Positions 18,502 to 26,421 are shown, counted from the stretch's first letter. The stretch: DNA of 40,447 nt from Treponema sp. (GCA_031254315.1 JAIRUQ010000074.1:1-40447), one strand, 5' to 3'. Notes: generated by a model from the sequence alone, not told the origin. Numbers and translations are program-made.

Positions 18502-19606
18502 CGTTGCTTTTTTTTATTACTTCCAACATTAATTCGTTATTGCTATATTCCAGTAATAATTCATTGATCAGTTCATTTAATTGATCATTATATGATTTAT
18601 AATTCTCGAAAAAATAAGCAAGCGTATCTATTTGCTCATTTAGATATCTTTCTTTATTATGTTCTTTTTCAGATTCATAATATGCCGATATATGTTCATA
18701 TATATAATAGACATATTTCTTAGCCTCTTCTTTTGACTTTTCAAATTCGCCAATACTTAAAAATGCAAAATTTTTTAATGAAAATAAACCATATGACGCT
18801 CTTTCAATTTGTTCAGCCTTATTAATATATTCATATAATTTATCATAATCTTTCAACTTTATATAATTATAAACCAGTATCCTGTAATAATAGAATAATA
18901 AGTATGAATAAACATGATTCTGTGATAAATAATCATTTACTGTCTCTATGGATTTTTCATACTCATTATTTTTATAATAAACTTCGGCAAGCCTCTGGTA
19001 ATCAATGTCAGACGATTTATCAAAAGCTATAGCTTGTTTATAATATTCTATACTCATATCATAGTTTCCCATCCTGAAATTTAAATCCGCATAATTTCTG
19101 CATAAATCATGATCGGAATATCCCATTGATATAGCAATGGAATAAGAATCAAACATTTTTTCATTTATATCATCTTCATCCATTATCGCTTCCTTATACT
19201 CACGGCTATAGATATATAACTTATGGTAATAATGCCCCGCATATAATTGAAGTATGCCCGATATGCCGTTTTTCCTTTGGTATCTATTGATTTCTTTGAT
19301 TATATCAAAAACAATCATTTTCTTATTTTCATCTATTGAAAAATAGCTATCGACAATAATAAAATAATGAAATCTGTAATTCTCTTTGCTATTCTCCAAA
19401 AGGATTTGGATTTTTTTGGCTAATATATATTCATCTTCTTTTGATTCACAGAGCATTTCATAAGCTGAACTATATTTGTGATCCTCAATTAGTTTTTCAC
19501 ATTCCAATAATATCTCACTGGAAGAGTTGGCGGCATTTTTATTAGCATTTTGTGAGCATGTGTTGAGACTTAAAATAATTAATACAAAACTTACAATTCT
19601 TACCAT
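18494..19606 (-). CDS. TPR-repeat lipoprotein, unknown function
   Basis: A 370-residue exported protein. The N terminus has a basic start, hydrophobic core and a plausible lipobox LSLNTC ending at about residue 17, so it is probably anchored to a membrane by lipid. The mature part is nearly all helical, with TPR-like repeats: AGHYYHKLYIYSREYKEAI, YADLNFRMGNYDMSIEYYKQ, and LAEVYYKNNEYEKSIETV are spaced about 34 residues apart. TPR proteins generally scaffold protein contacts; no partner is apparent. ATG 19606 is preceded by AGAGGTG. It has its own TTGACA/CATTAT promoter. The composition is AT-rich and Tyr/Lys/Glu/Asn-rich, unlike the flanking housekeeping genes. Confidence 0.78.
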   Translation of the reverse strand: MVRIVSFVLIILSLNTCSQNANKNAANSSSEILLECEKLIEDHKYSSAYEMLCESKEDEYILAKKIQILLENSKENYRFHYFIIVDSYFSIDENKKMIVFDIIKEINRYQRKNGISGILQLYAGHYYHKLYIYSREYKEAIMDEDDINEKMFDSYSIAISMGYSDHDLCRNYADLNFRMGNYDMSIEYYKQAIAFDKSSDIDYQRLAEVYYKNNEYEKSIETVNDYLSQNHVYSYLLFYYYRILVYNYIKLKDYDKLYEYINKAEQIERASYGLFSLKNFAFLSIGEFEKSKEEAKKYVYYIYEHISAYYESEKEHNKERYLNEQIDTLAYFFENYKSYNDQLNELINELLLEYSNNELMLEVIKKSNGI

Positions 19607-19656
19607 TCTCACACCTCTATAATAAAGAAAACCATAAAAATACCCAAGCTAACTTA

Positions 19657-19685
19657 ATAATGCTATTCTTTTGTACTATTGTCAA
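19657..19685 (-). promoter_or_regulatory. Promoter of the TPR lipoprotein gene
   Basis: Minus-strand TTGACA (19680-19685), 17-base spacer, CATTAT (19657-19662). It lies about 50 bases before the start codon. Confidence 0.5.
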
Positions 19686-19714
19686 TAGGAGAATCCCTTT
19701 TTTCCTAAAGATTC

Positions 19715-19764
19715 CCGTAACAGGAGATAAGCGACATTAAAACGTCGTCTATCTCCTGTTAGGC
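19715..19764 (-). repeat. Candidate integron attC site (59-base-element-like)
   Basis: On the minus strand the 50-base element begins with GCCTAAC, matching the R'' consensus RYYYAAC, and ends with GTTACGG near the R' position. Between them is a hairpin of 17 paired positions (15 Watson-Crick, one wobble, one mismatch; plus-strand arms 19719-19735 and 19744-19760) with an 8-base loop reading GTTTTAAT. It starts 11 bases after the stop of the Cys-rich gene, in the orientation expected for a gene cassette. The stretch GTTTTAATGTCGCTTATC recurs with one change at 40252-40269. No T run follows, so a terminator is less likely. Confidence 0.5.
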
Positions 19765-19775
19765 GAAGTGACAAT

Positions 19776-20137
19776 TCATTTTGGACTATTTTTCAAATTA
19801 TATTCACAATTTGAATTGCAATATACCAATTTTCCATCATAATTTGATTCCTTATTACTACAAATACCATAATCGGAAAAATATGCACCACCATAAATCG
19901 GTATATAATAAATGCAACTTTTACAATACTCTATTCTTGATATTTCAGAAATTACAGGTACTATTTTCCCCCATCTCTCATGACATTCCTTAGAATGAAT
20001 AGATATTAATTCGTCAAATTTATTAGATTCATTAAAATCATCTTTATACCATTTTTTATTTTTACTATATAAATAACTATCATCCGCATTTGCTATACAG
20101 ATTACGGCTTCCGATTCTATTGTACATAAAATTTCAT
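19776..20137 (-). pseudogene. Frameshifted small Cys-rich protein gene
   Basis: An ATG at 20137 with GAGG in front reads only six codons to a stop, but shifting by one base in the TTTT run just after it opens about 118 codons to a TGA at 19776. The product has paired cysteines typical of a small metal site, in the segments EYCKSCIYYIPIYGGAY, SDYGICSNKESNYDGK and VYCNSNCEYN. A C-x2-C...GxC...C pattern of this shape occurs in immunity-like and cassette-borne proteins, but I cannot name the family. Either one T was lost (real pseudogene or phase-variable switch) or this is a sequencing error. An attC-like element follows directly. Confidence 0.55.
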
Positions 20138-20220
20138 ATTAATCCTCAAAAACAGGTATTATCACACCGTTGACTAATCATCTGACAAATTGCAACATTA
20201 TGCAAAACGCTCATTGATAT

Positions 20221-21591
20221 TTATGCTCCCCTGAATACAAACGGAAATATAAACACTACAACAAATGCCCACACAAAATATAAAGGCAGATATGTAGTAA
20301 CTTCTAAAACCACTGGCTGATTCTTTTGAGGTTCTTTGTCATATAATGAATTGCGCAAATGTAATTTTACCATGAGGGTACTAAAACAGCTAAGAACTAA
20401 AGTTTTTAGACATTCCCATATTATATTTTTTTCTATCTTTTGCCTGAATTTTAGATAAACCATAAATACTAAATGTCCTAACATTACTATATTTGTCCCA
20501 AGTAAGGTTATTTTATTTGCCGTTATGCCATATTTATTTAGCCTGTAAATAACAGCAGATAGAGTAATAATATCCAAAATTATAGTAACTACCGGCAGAA
20601 TATAAGAACACACATTAATAAATTTATTTTTAATTCCGTTTATGCTCGTAAATATTAGAATACAAATAACAAGAACAATCATAATATTATATGTAATAAA
20701 AATGTCTCTGTCTTCGTATGGTTTTGTTTCGGTAAATATTGATACTATTCCAAAAGCAACTAAGGAAACCAGAATTATTGGCAGAAAGATATTCGCAATT
20801 ATTACGGATAATTTAATTCTGGAATTATTCTCAATAACCAGTAATGAAACGAATGGGGCGGCGGCGAGTCCAAGCGCTATAATATTTTTGAAATAGAAGT
20901 CCTTCGCGTCTATACCGATAGCGTTAAATAAAGCTAATGACAATCCAACAATAACAGCGCCCCCTATGATAAATATTGTTGACCAAACTATTGTTTCTCC
21001 GCATTTTTCAAGAAAAATAGTGTAATTTAATTTTTTAAAATTATAATTTGACTGGGAAAACAATATAAAAAACCACAACAGTACAAAAATAAAATAATAT
21101 GCATTATTAATTGATTGTGAAGTAATAATATTATTTATATTTGCCAGTGGACGCAATAATATAAATCTTAGCAATAATATATAATAGCCGTAAAAGACAA
21201 CGCCGGGAATAATACTCAATAATACATTCTTTAACTTCATAAAATTAAATACAAAAAACATAGATAATGTCATGAAAAAAATTATTGGAACAGCTTTTTT
21301 GAGATAAAAATATATATTGGCATAGTAATTATCCTCTGCAATTAAAAGCCGTATTGGTATCCATGTAAGAACAATTAAAAAAGCTGTAAAAATATATTTC
21401 TTTATGTTTCCTTTTTTGTTCGGGGATTTATAAAATAAACGTGTATACCAATATTTTATTATCAAAACAGAGTCATCGTTATGCATGGTTTTAATAATTT
21501 CAGAAAATGCCTTTTTGTCAGATTGGTATAAATCTTCCAAAACGTTTGGAGCTTCAATATTTTCCAATATTATTTCTTTTGTGATTTCCAT
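20221..21591 (-). CDS. Polytopic membrane protein, DUF4153-like
   Basis: A 456-residue protein with about eleven hydrophobic helices after a soluble N-terminal region of about 65 residues. Near the C terminus LPVVTIILDIITLSAVIYRL followed by NKYGITANK resembles the conserved 'YGlTenR' block of DUF4153 membrane proteins; this is pattern recognition, not a search. The last segment YLPLYFVWAFVVVFIFPFVF is a terminal helix. AAGGAG precedes the ATG, which lies inside the 3' end of the YcxB-like gene (22-base overlap), so the two are translated as a pair. AT-rich composition. Function unknown. Confidence 0.7.
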   Translation of the reverse strand: MEITKEIILENIEAPNVLEDLYQSDKKAFSEIIKTMHNDDSVLIIKYWYTRLFYKSPNKKGNIKKYIFTAFLIVLTWIPIRLLIAEDNYYANIYFYLKKAVPIIFFMTLSMFFVFNFMKLKNVLLSIIPGVVFYGYYILLLRFILLRPLANINNIITSQSINNAYYFIFVLLWFFILFSQSNYNFKKLNYTIFLEKCGETIVWSTIFIIGGAVIVGLSLALFNAIGIDAKDFYFKNIIALGLAAAPFVSLLVIENNSRIKLSVIIANIFLPIILVSLVAFGIVSIFTETKPYEDRDIFITYNIMIVLVICILIFTSINGIKNKFINVCSYILPVVTIILDIITLSAVIYRLNKYGITANKITLLGTNIVMLGHLVFMVYLKFRQKIEKNIIWECLKTLVLSCFSTLMVKLHLRNSLYDKEPQKNQPVVLEVTTYLPLYFVWAFVVVFIFPFVFRGA

Positions 21592-22133
21592 AGAGACTCC
21601 TTTGGCTTATTCTCATAATTATCTTTGATGAATTCAACAAATTCATCAAAATCATTTTCGTTTTCAAGGAATCGTTTTTTTATAATGATCGCCGCATTTA
21701 ATGCCAAATAAATATAAACTGAATCTTTATCATAAATAATTTTATTTATATGCTCTTTTGTTAAAGTGCTGTTAGAGGCATCTGTTTCAGTTATTATATT
21801 TGTTTCATTAATTGTTATTTTTTGATGCATTTGTAATAATTTATTTTTATTATAATTTCTTTTATATATCAATGGCATTATAATTTTATTAAGTAATATA
21901 AGAAATATTATTAATATTATCAGTGGATACCATATTTTTATAAATTCTAACGGCGCTTCTTTAAGCAAATATATAAAAGATTGAAAATCATAAATAAACA
22001 TGGAAATAAAAATAATTACTATTATGGGGTAGAAAATCAGCCTAAATACTTTAATAGCTCCATGATTTCCATGTGCTCTATTAAATTGAATATAATCATC
22101 CAAACTAATTTTTCCACTCAAAATGTATTCCAT
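21570..22133 (-). CDS. YcxB-like domain membrane protein
   Basis: A 187-residue protein: a short cytosolic N terminus (ILSGKISLDDYIQFNRAHG), two membrane helices (about 26-48 and 66-88), then a cytosolic beta-rich domain with INETNIITETDAS, the YDKDSVYIYLALNAAIIIKK segment and a helical FVEFIKDNY tail. This topology and the IIIKKRF strand match the YcxB-like family (PF14317 type). AGGAGA six bases before the ATG supports the start. It is the first gene of a two-gene unit with the DUF4153-like protein; the AT-rich composition is shared. Function unknown. Confidence 0.72.
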   Translation of the reverse strand: MEYILSGKISLDDYIQFNRAHGNHGAIKVFRLIFYPIIVIIFISMFIYDFQSFIYLLKEAPLEFIKIWYPLIILIIFLILLNKIIMPLIYKRNYNKNKLLQMHQKITINETNIITETDASNSTLTKEHINKIIYDKDSVYIYLALNAAIIIKKRFLENENDFDEFVEFIKDNYENKPKESLWKSQKK

Positions 22134-22154
22134 TACGGCTCTCCTAAAATAATT

Positions 22155-23300
22155 TTAATGTTCTATCGCTTTTGCAAGCGCAGAACAGACAATATCAACT
22201 TCTTCTTTGGTCATCGTTGGGAAAAGTGGCAATGTCAATTCGTGAGCGCTCACATATTCTGCCTTGGGTGTTGAATTGATTTTATCTTTGTACGCGCTGA
22301 AATTTTGAATCATCGGATAGTGAATGCTGGTTTGAACTCCGTCCTGTTTCATTGATTCAATAACTGCCGTCCTGTCTGTCGATTCTGAAAGCAAAATGGG
22401 CATTATGTGATAATTTGGTTTCCCACGGGAAAAATTTCTGTAGGGGATTGAAACAGAAGATAAGTTATCAAGGCGGCTGTAATAATGTTCAACCAAATTT
22501 TTTCGCTTTTCATTTGCGTTTTGTAGTTTTTTCAGCTGTACAAGTCCAAGGGCGGAGCTTATTTCGTTAATACGGTAATTTAAGCCCGGAAACTCAACAT
22601 CATAGGATAACGCTCTTCCCTTGTAACGGTCAAACGACATGACAGACATCCCATGAGAACGCAGAAGCCTCAGCTTTTCAAATAACTGTTCGTTGCGCGT
22701 AACAACCATGCCGCCCTCGCCTGCCGCGATATTTTTATTAGCGAAAAAACTGAAAGCCGCCATGTCGCCAAAAGTTCCGAGAGGCTGTTCTCCGCCGTCC
22801 GCATTACGGTAAACCGCTCCGGGGGTGTGGGCGCAGTCTTCTATAAGAAGAAGTCCGTGCTTTTTACACAGGGAAGTAATTCGCTCCATATCACAGGCGA
22901 AACCTGCGTAATGTACAATCATCACCGCTTTTGTTTTTGGAGTAATTCGCGCAGAAATGTCGCTTGGGTCAGCCGACCAGTCTTCCATTGAGGTAATATC
23001 CGCAAGAACATTTTTCGCGCCGCACATCATGCTTACATTTTGATCGGCGATAAAAGTAAGCGCTGGGGTGATTACTTCATCGTCCCTGCCGATACCGCAC
23101 GCAAGGAGAGCCATGTGCAGGGCGGCGGTTCCGCTTGAAACGGCGAGGCTCTTTGTATCACGCCCAAGAAATTGGGAAAAAGCAGCTTCAAACGCGCGAG
23201 TTTTTTCGCTGATGGTAAGCCAGCCGGAATCGAGTACCTCTTTGACCGCTTGGTACTCTTTTTCATCATAGTCTATTTTATGAAGTTGGACACGCCACAT
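22155..23300 (-). CDS. DegT/DnrJ/EryC1/StrS-type PLP aminotransferase
   Basis: A 381-residue fold-type I PLP enzyme of the sugar-nucleotide aminotransferase family. Motifs: VSSGTAALHMALLA (phosphate cup), DDEVITPALTFIA, LLIEDCAHTPGA with the PLP-contacting Asp, and the Schiff-base lysine in AFSFFANKNIAAGEGGM. The tail contains GLNYRINEISSALGLVQLKK. It would aminate a keto sugar for a surface glycan or similar product, but no polysaccharide cluster surrounds it. I prefer ATG 23300 because MWRVQLHKIDYDEKE matches the usual family N terminus; no clear ribosome site is present for it or for ATG 23321. It is divergent from the aldolase gene. Confidence 0.92.
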   Translation of the reverse strand: MWRVQLHKIDYDEKEYQAVKEVLDSGWLTISEKTRAFEAAFSQFLGRDTKSLAVSSGTAALHMALLACGIGRDDEVITPALTFIADQNVSMMCGAKNVLADITSMEDWSADPSDISARITPKTKAVMIVHYAGFACDMERITSLCKKHGLLLIEDCAHTPGAVYRNADGGEQPLGTFGDMAAFSFFANKNIAAGEGGMVVTRNEQLFEKLRLLRSHGMSVMSFDRYKGRALSYDVEFPGLNYRINEISSALGLVQLKKLQNANEKRKNLVEHYYSRLDNLSSVSIPYRNFSRGKPNYHIMPILLSESTDRTAVIESMKQDGVQTSIHYPMIQNFSAYKDKINSTPKAEYVSAHELTLPLFPTMTKEEVDIVCSALAKAIEH

Positions 23301-23351
23301 AGATTTAATTAAACATATCATATATAATGAGCAATGTTAAGGGGAAATTAT

Positions 23352-24014
23352 ATGAAACTTGTTATGCCAAAAGAAACACAGGACGAAATCGGGAAGGAAG
23401 GAATTATCGCGGTTTTGGAAATTGAAGACGAAAAAAACGCGGTTCCGCTGGCGAATGCCCTTCTTGAGGGAGGGATTACCGTTATTGAGCTTGCCCTGCG
23501 CACTCAGGCGGCTATTCCTTCAATTTCGCTGATTGCGAAAGAAGTTCCGCAAATGTACATCGGTATTGGAACAATCATTGAGTCGGGACAGGCGGCGGCA
23601 GTAAAAAAAGAAAACGGTGTGCGCTTTGGTGTCTCTCCGGGCATTAATCCTGAAATTGTAAAAGAGGCAATCGTAGCGGAGCTACCCTTCGCTCCCGGAA
23701 TAGCGACTCCAAGCGAGTTGGAGCAGGCAATTTCTCTTGGCTGTCGTGTGGTTAAATTTTTCCCTGCCGAAGGCATGGGCGGCTTGAGTTATCTTAAAAG
23801 CATTAATGCCCCGTACAATCATCTGGGAATAAAATATATTCCTCTTGGGGGCGTAACACCGGACAATCTTACAAGTTATGCGCAATTCGGCTCTGTGCTT
23901 GCGATTGGCGGAAGCTGGATAGCGAGCAAGGACTTAATCAATGCTCAGAATTGGAAAGAGATTACAAAGAGGGCGAGGGAAGCGAAAGCGGTTTTTTGGC
24001 AGGCGCGGGGGTAG
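23352..24014 (+). CDS. eda: KDPG/KHG aldolase (2-keto-3-deoxy-6-phosphogluconate aldolase)
   Basis: A 220-residue (beta/alpha)8-barrel class I aldolase that cleaves KDPG to pyruvate and glyceraldehyde-3-phosphate (Entner-Doudoroff or hexuronate route) or hydroxyketoglutarate. Motifs: EGIIAVLEIEDE with the general-acid/base Glu, GIGTIIESGQAAA, FGVSPGINPEI and the Schiff-base lysine in RVVKFFPAEGMGG, then IPLGGVTPDNL. The ATG at 23352 has GGGGAA in front. No kinase or dehydratase of the same pathway is adjacent, so its substrate context is open. It is divergent from the aminotransferase. Confidence 0.93.
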   Translation: MKLVMPKETQDEIGKEGIIAVLEIEDEKNAVPLANALLEGGITVIELALRTQAAIPSISLIAKEVPQMYIGIGTIIESGQAAAVKKENGVRFGVSPGINPEIVKEAIVAELPFAPGIATPSELEQAISLGCRVVKFFPAEGMGGLSYLKSINAPYNHLGIKYIPLGGVTPDNLTSYAQFGSVLAIGGSWIASKDLINAQNWKEITKRAREAKAVFWQARG

Positions 24015-24058
24015 GTTATTAGGATGAACACTCAAGTTTCGATAATGCCGGGGAACTG

Positions 24059-24295
24059 CTAAATTTCCAGTTGCACAAGATGACCGTGTTTTTTTTCTAT
24101 TTTATAGAGGTCATAGACATAGCCGCCGCTTTCACGGTAAAGACCGGTTTCAACATCGCAAAGCCGAGCAAAGACTTGAGAATTATAAAAGGCTTTCATG
24201 GCATCACTTGCGGAAAAACTTTCATTCTCCATAATGCAGGTTATCACTGAGGAAGTAACATAGTCCATCATTACGATAATTTTTGGGTTAACCAC
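24059..24295 (-). CDS. Small third protein of a DUF3990 module
   Basis: A 78-residue helical protein that I do not recognise by name; the pattern SSVITCIMENESFSASDAMK followed by AFYNSQVFARLCDVETG recalls DUF3791-type helical domains (inference). GTG at 24295 is chosen because GGAG lies six bases in front and the start overlaps the DUF3990 stop by eight bases (GTGGTTAA), the usual sign of coupled translation. It is the last gene of a three-gene minus-strand set. It may act as an antitoxin or accessory factor for the DUF3990 protein. Confidence 0.6.
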   Translation of the reverse strand: MVNPKIIVMMDYVTSSVITCIMENESFSASDAMKAFYNSQVFARLCDVETGLYRESGGYVYDLYKIEKKHGHLVQLEI

Positions 24296-24800
24296 GATGT
24301 ACTCCGGTTTTTTGCAGACAGGCAACTGCGCTTTCTGAGTGAAAAGATACCTGCTCGCTTAATTCGCGGAATGTCAGCTCTTTTGTCAACGCTTCAACTG
24401 ACAGAATCCCCGCCAGATATACATTCATCAAAGCGGTAATATCATCGTTTGCCACAGGACCGGTTACTATATCGTATTTGCCATCAACATTACATTCAAT
24501 GCTGGCAATGTCCCGAAAACTTGAATTGCGGTTGTTTATCACAAACCTAGCCCATTCAATATCCGGTTCATTAAACCTTTTTATTTTGAACCGGGCATCT
24601 TTCAATATAGTATCATCAAAGAAAAATTCTGTTATATAAGGTGTTCCCTCTTCGTATATTCTTGTCGTCCGTTTTGCCATTGTCCATGCCTGTTCTTTTA
24701 GAGTGGTTGTATAAAAACCTTTTTCAAAATCCTTGAAAGGTCTGCATCGAGTAAGGTCTATTTCTTCTATTTCTATGTTTGAACCGTGATAAAGAATCAC
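24288..24800 (-). CDS. DUF3990 protein, putative ADP-ribosyltransferase-like toxin
   Basis: A 170-residue protein with DUF3990 hallmarks: LYHGSNIEIEEIDLTRCRPF, DFEKGFYTTTLKEQAWTMAK, YDIVTGPVANDDITALMNVY and a final EQVSFHSESAVACLQ. DUF3990 belongs to the ADP-ribosyltransferase-like superfamily; H5 and Y30 are the probable equivalents of the H and Y in the H-Y-x NAD pocket (inference). GTG 24800 follows GGGAGG by eight bases. It lies between a DUF3791 gene upstream and a small third gene downstream, an arrangement typical of toxin-antitoxin modules. No target can be inferred. Confidence 0.82.
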   Translation of the reverse strand: MILYHGSNIEIEEIDLTRCRPFKDFEKGFYTTTLKEQAWTMAKRTTRIYEEGTPYITEFFFDDTILKDARFKIKRFNEPDIEWARFVINNRNSSFRDIASIECNVDGKYDIVTGPVANDDITALMNVYLAGILSVEALTKELTFRELSEQVSFHSESAVACLQKTGVHRG

Positions 24801-24840
24801 GAGGGGAACCTCCCTTCACTATGTTCCGGTCGGGTGAGTT

Positions 24841-25059
24841 TCATTCAATGGTTCCCCCGTTATTTTTACAAACTAGGGTTAAATCATCTACGGCATCATT
24901 CAGAGAGAGGGTATGTTCAGCTTCATAACAATCTACAAGAAACTCTATGCCGCTATGATTATAAAGATAATTAAAGGCATCCCGTCTGTCCAAGCCTTTT
25001 CTGTCTGAAAAAGCCGAGACGCACATTGTGAAATAGTGAATTCGACTAGAATCGTTCAT
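24841..25059 (-). CDS. DUF3791 protein, probable antitoxin partner
   Basis: A 72-residue all-helical protein matching the DUF3791 pattern: HYFTMCVSAFSDRKGLDRRD, then AFNYLYNHSGIEFLVDCYEA and EHTLSLNDAVDDL. DUF3791 genes are commonly found next to DUF3990 genes and are presumed to neutralise them (established association; the activity here is inference). The ATG has GGAG about ten bases upstream. It begins the three-gene module on the minus strand, 40 bases before the DUF3990 gene. Confidence 0.78.
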   Translation of the reverse strand: MNDSSRIHYFTMCVSAFSDRKGLDRRDAFNYLYNHSGIEFLVDCYEAEHTLSLNDAVDDLTLVCKNNGGTIE

Positions 25060-25162
25060 GTTTTCTTGTCTCCAACATACTCAGAGATTCATTAATCATA
25101 CATTATACCAATACGGATGTCAATTCTGCAGTACATGGGTACTTATACAGACATCAAAAAAA

Positions 25163-26245
25163 CTACTTATGCTTTTGCGAAATTTCCTTAAACTGTTCTT
25201 GAATTTGCACAAAAGCATCGACCACAACAGGATCAAATTGAGTCCCTCGCCCCTCAGAGATTATTCTGATCGCTTCTTCGCAAGGCATGGCGGCTTTATA
25301 GACACGCGGGCAAATAAGCGCATCGTATACATCAGCCACTGCCGCCAAGCGTGCCGCCAGGGGAATTGCATCTCCCTTTAATTGCTGAGGATAACCCTTG
25401 CCGTCCCAGCGTTCGTGATGACTGTAACAGATATCTTCGCAATGCTTCAGATAGATAGATGAATTAACATCGCCCAGTTCATGAATAATGTCCCTGCCGC
25501 GTATAGTGTGGGATTTCATTATTTCATATTCATCGGGATCGAGTTTCCCGGGTTTTAGAAGAACTTTATCGGGAATTGCTATTTTCCCGACATCATGGAG
25601 AGCCATGGATCTTATGATTATTTCAGGATCGAGCCTTTTTAATTCTTTGGCATAAACAGAGTTGGTATCTATAAGATAGTTGATTAATGCTTCTACATAC
25701 AATTGGGTTCTTTTAACATGTTCACCGGATTCTTTATCGCGATGTTCAATTATGTTTGCAAGTCCCTGTAGAGCGCTGTTCAGAACATGGGCGAGCATTC
25801 TTGTTGTTTTATCGTAACGGCTCAATTTTAAAACACGCAGAAGTCTGACCATGCGCAAAGCCCGTAAAAAACGAAGGTCAATTGGTATGAAGAACGGAAG
25901 ATAAAACGGTACAATGACCAGAAGGTCAATCAGTCCTGCGGGAGAAAAAACATAACGTAAATATGGCGGCAATTTCAATTTGTTTTTTGATGAAAGATTG
26001 GGAGGTTTGCAAGGGTCAACCCATAATCTCAGCAAATACTCAACGGTAAAAATCACCATCGAAAATAATTCAAAATACGTAAAAATTTTATTGTACCTGT
26101 CGAAGATATCGTCAAATAAACTTAAAATAACCGCAATTATATTGAGCCAAATCAAAACCAACAGAATACTGTTGACAATACGGCTTACCTTATCTTCTTT
26201 TTTTATTTCTTTTTCAAGAATAACGTAAAGACGTTCTCTCAACAT
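25163..26245 (-). CDS. Voltage-sensor domain fused to HD-GYP c-di-GMP phosphodiesterase
   Basis: A 360-residue membrane protein. Residues 22-143 form an S1-S4 voltage sensor: S2 carries F66 and E69 (F-x2-E of the charge-transfer centre) and R73, S3 has D107 in GLIDLLVIVPFYL, and S4 has R125, R128, R131, R134, R137, K140 and R143, one basic residue every third position. After a linker of about 20 residues a complete HD-GYP domain follows: H176, H217-D218 in ALHDVGKIAIPD, H246, H276-H277 and the HHERWDGKGYP motif, and D305 in AVADVYDAL. There is no S5, selectivity filter or S6. The predicted role is a phosphodiesterase for cyclic-di-GMP gated by membrane potential. ATG 26245 is chosen because GGTGGG precedes it. 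Confidence 0.88.
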   Translation of the reverse strand: MLRERLYVILEKEIKKEDKVSRIVNSILLVLIWLNIIAVILSLFDDIFDRYNKIFTYFELFSMVIFTVEYLLRLWVDPCKPPNLSSKNKLKLPPYLRYVFSPAGLIDLLVIVPFYLPFFIPIDLRFLRALRMVRLLRVLKLSRYDKTTRMLAHVLNSALQGLANIIEHRDKESGEHVKRTQLYVEALINYLIDTNSVYAKELKRLDPEIIIRSMALHDVGKIAIPDKVLLKPGKLDPDEYEIMKSHTIRGRDIIHELGDVNSSIYLKHCEDICYSHHERWDGKGYPQQLKGDAIPLAARLAAVADVYDALICPRVYKAAMPCEEAIRIISEGRGTQFDPVVVDAFVQIQEQFKEISQKHK

Positions 26246-26285
26246 TTTTTTCCCACCTTTTTCATCCTGCTCACATTTTTTTAGA

Positions 26286-26308
26286 GGTACTCTGAAGTAA
26301 AGAGTACC
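26286..26308. promoter_or_regulatory. Palindrome in the leader of the voltage-sensor/HD-GYP gene
   Basis: GGTACTCT (26286-26293) and AGAGTACC (26301-26308) form a perfect 8-bp inverted repeat with a 7-base loop, 41 bases before the start codon. It could be an operator or an RNA hairpin in the leader. Confidence 0.45.
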
Positions 26309-26373
26309 ATATAAAACACTAAAATGTAAGGTCATCACAAAAACAATCAGTCATTTTCCCGTAAAATCAAATG

Positions 26374-26421
26374 ATTTTCAAAATTCTTTCCCTCTCAGGC
26401 AAGCGCCACGCATCTACACGG
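26374..26421. repeat. Copy 1 of a 48-base dispersed repeat
   Basis: Contains CTCAGGCAAGCGCCACGCAT and recurs at 26701-26748 with a few changes, including the flanking ATTTTCAAAATT. The stretch between the HD-GYP leader and comM (26309-26832) holds no gene and is built almost entirely from repeats. Confidence 0.8.

Noticed and set aside
19715-19764. Simple rho-independent terminator at 19.7 kb
   Set aside because: The stem has no T run on either side, and its core recurs at 40.25 kb in the opposite orientation, which fits a repeat family better.
19781-19993. Plus-strand frame of about 70 codons (MDYFSNYIHNL...)
   Set aside because: It is antisense to the Cys-rich gene, has no ribosome site and reads His/Tyr/Asn-rich shadow sequence.
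25163-26245. Ordinary ion channel reading of the voltage-sensor gene
   Set aside because: No S5, selectivity filter or S6 exists; the HD-GYP domain begins about 20 residues after S4.
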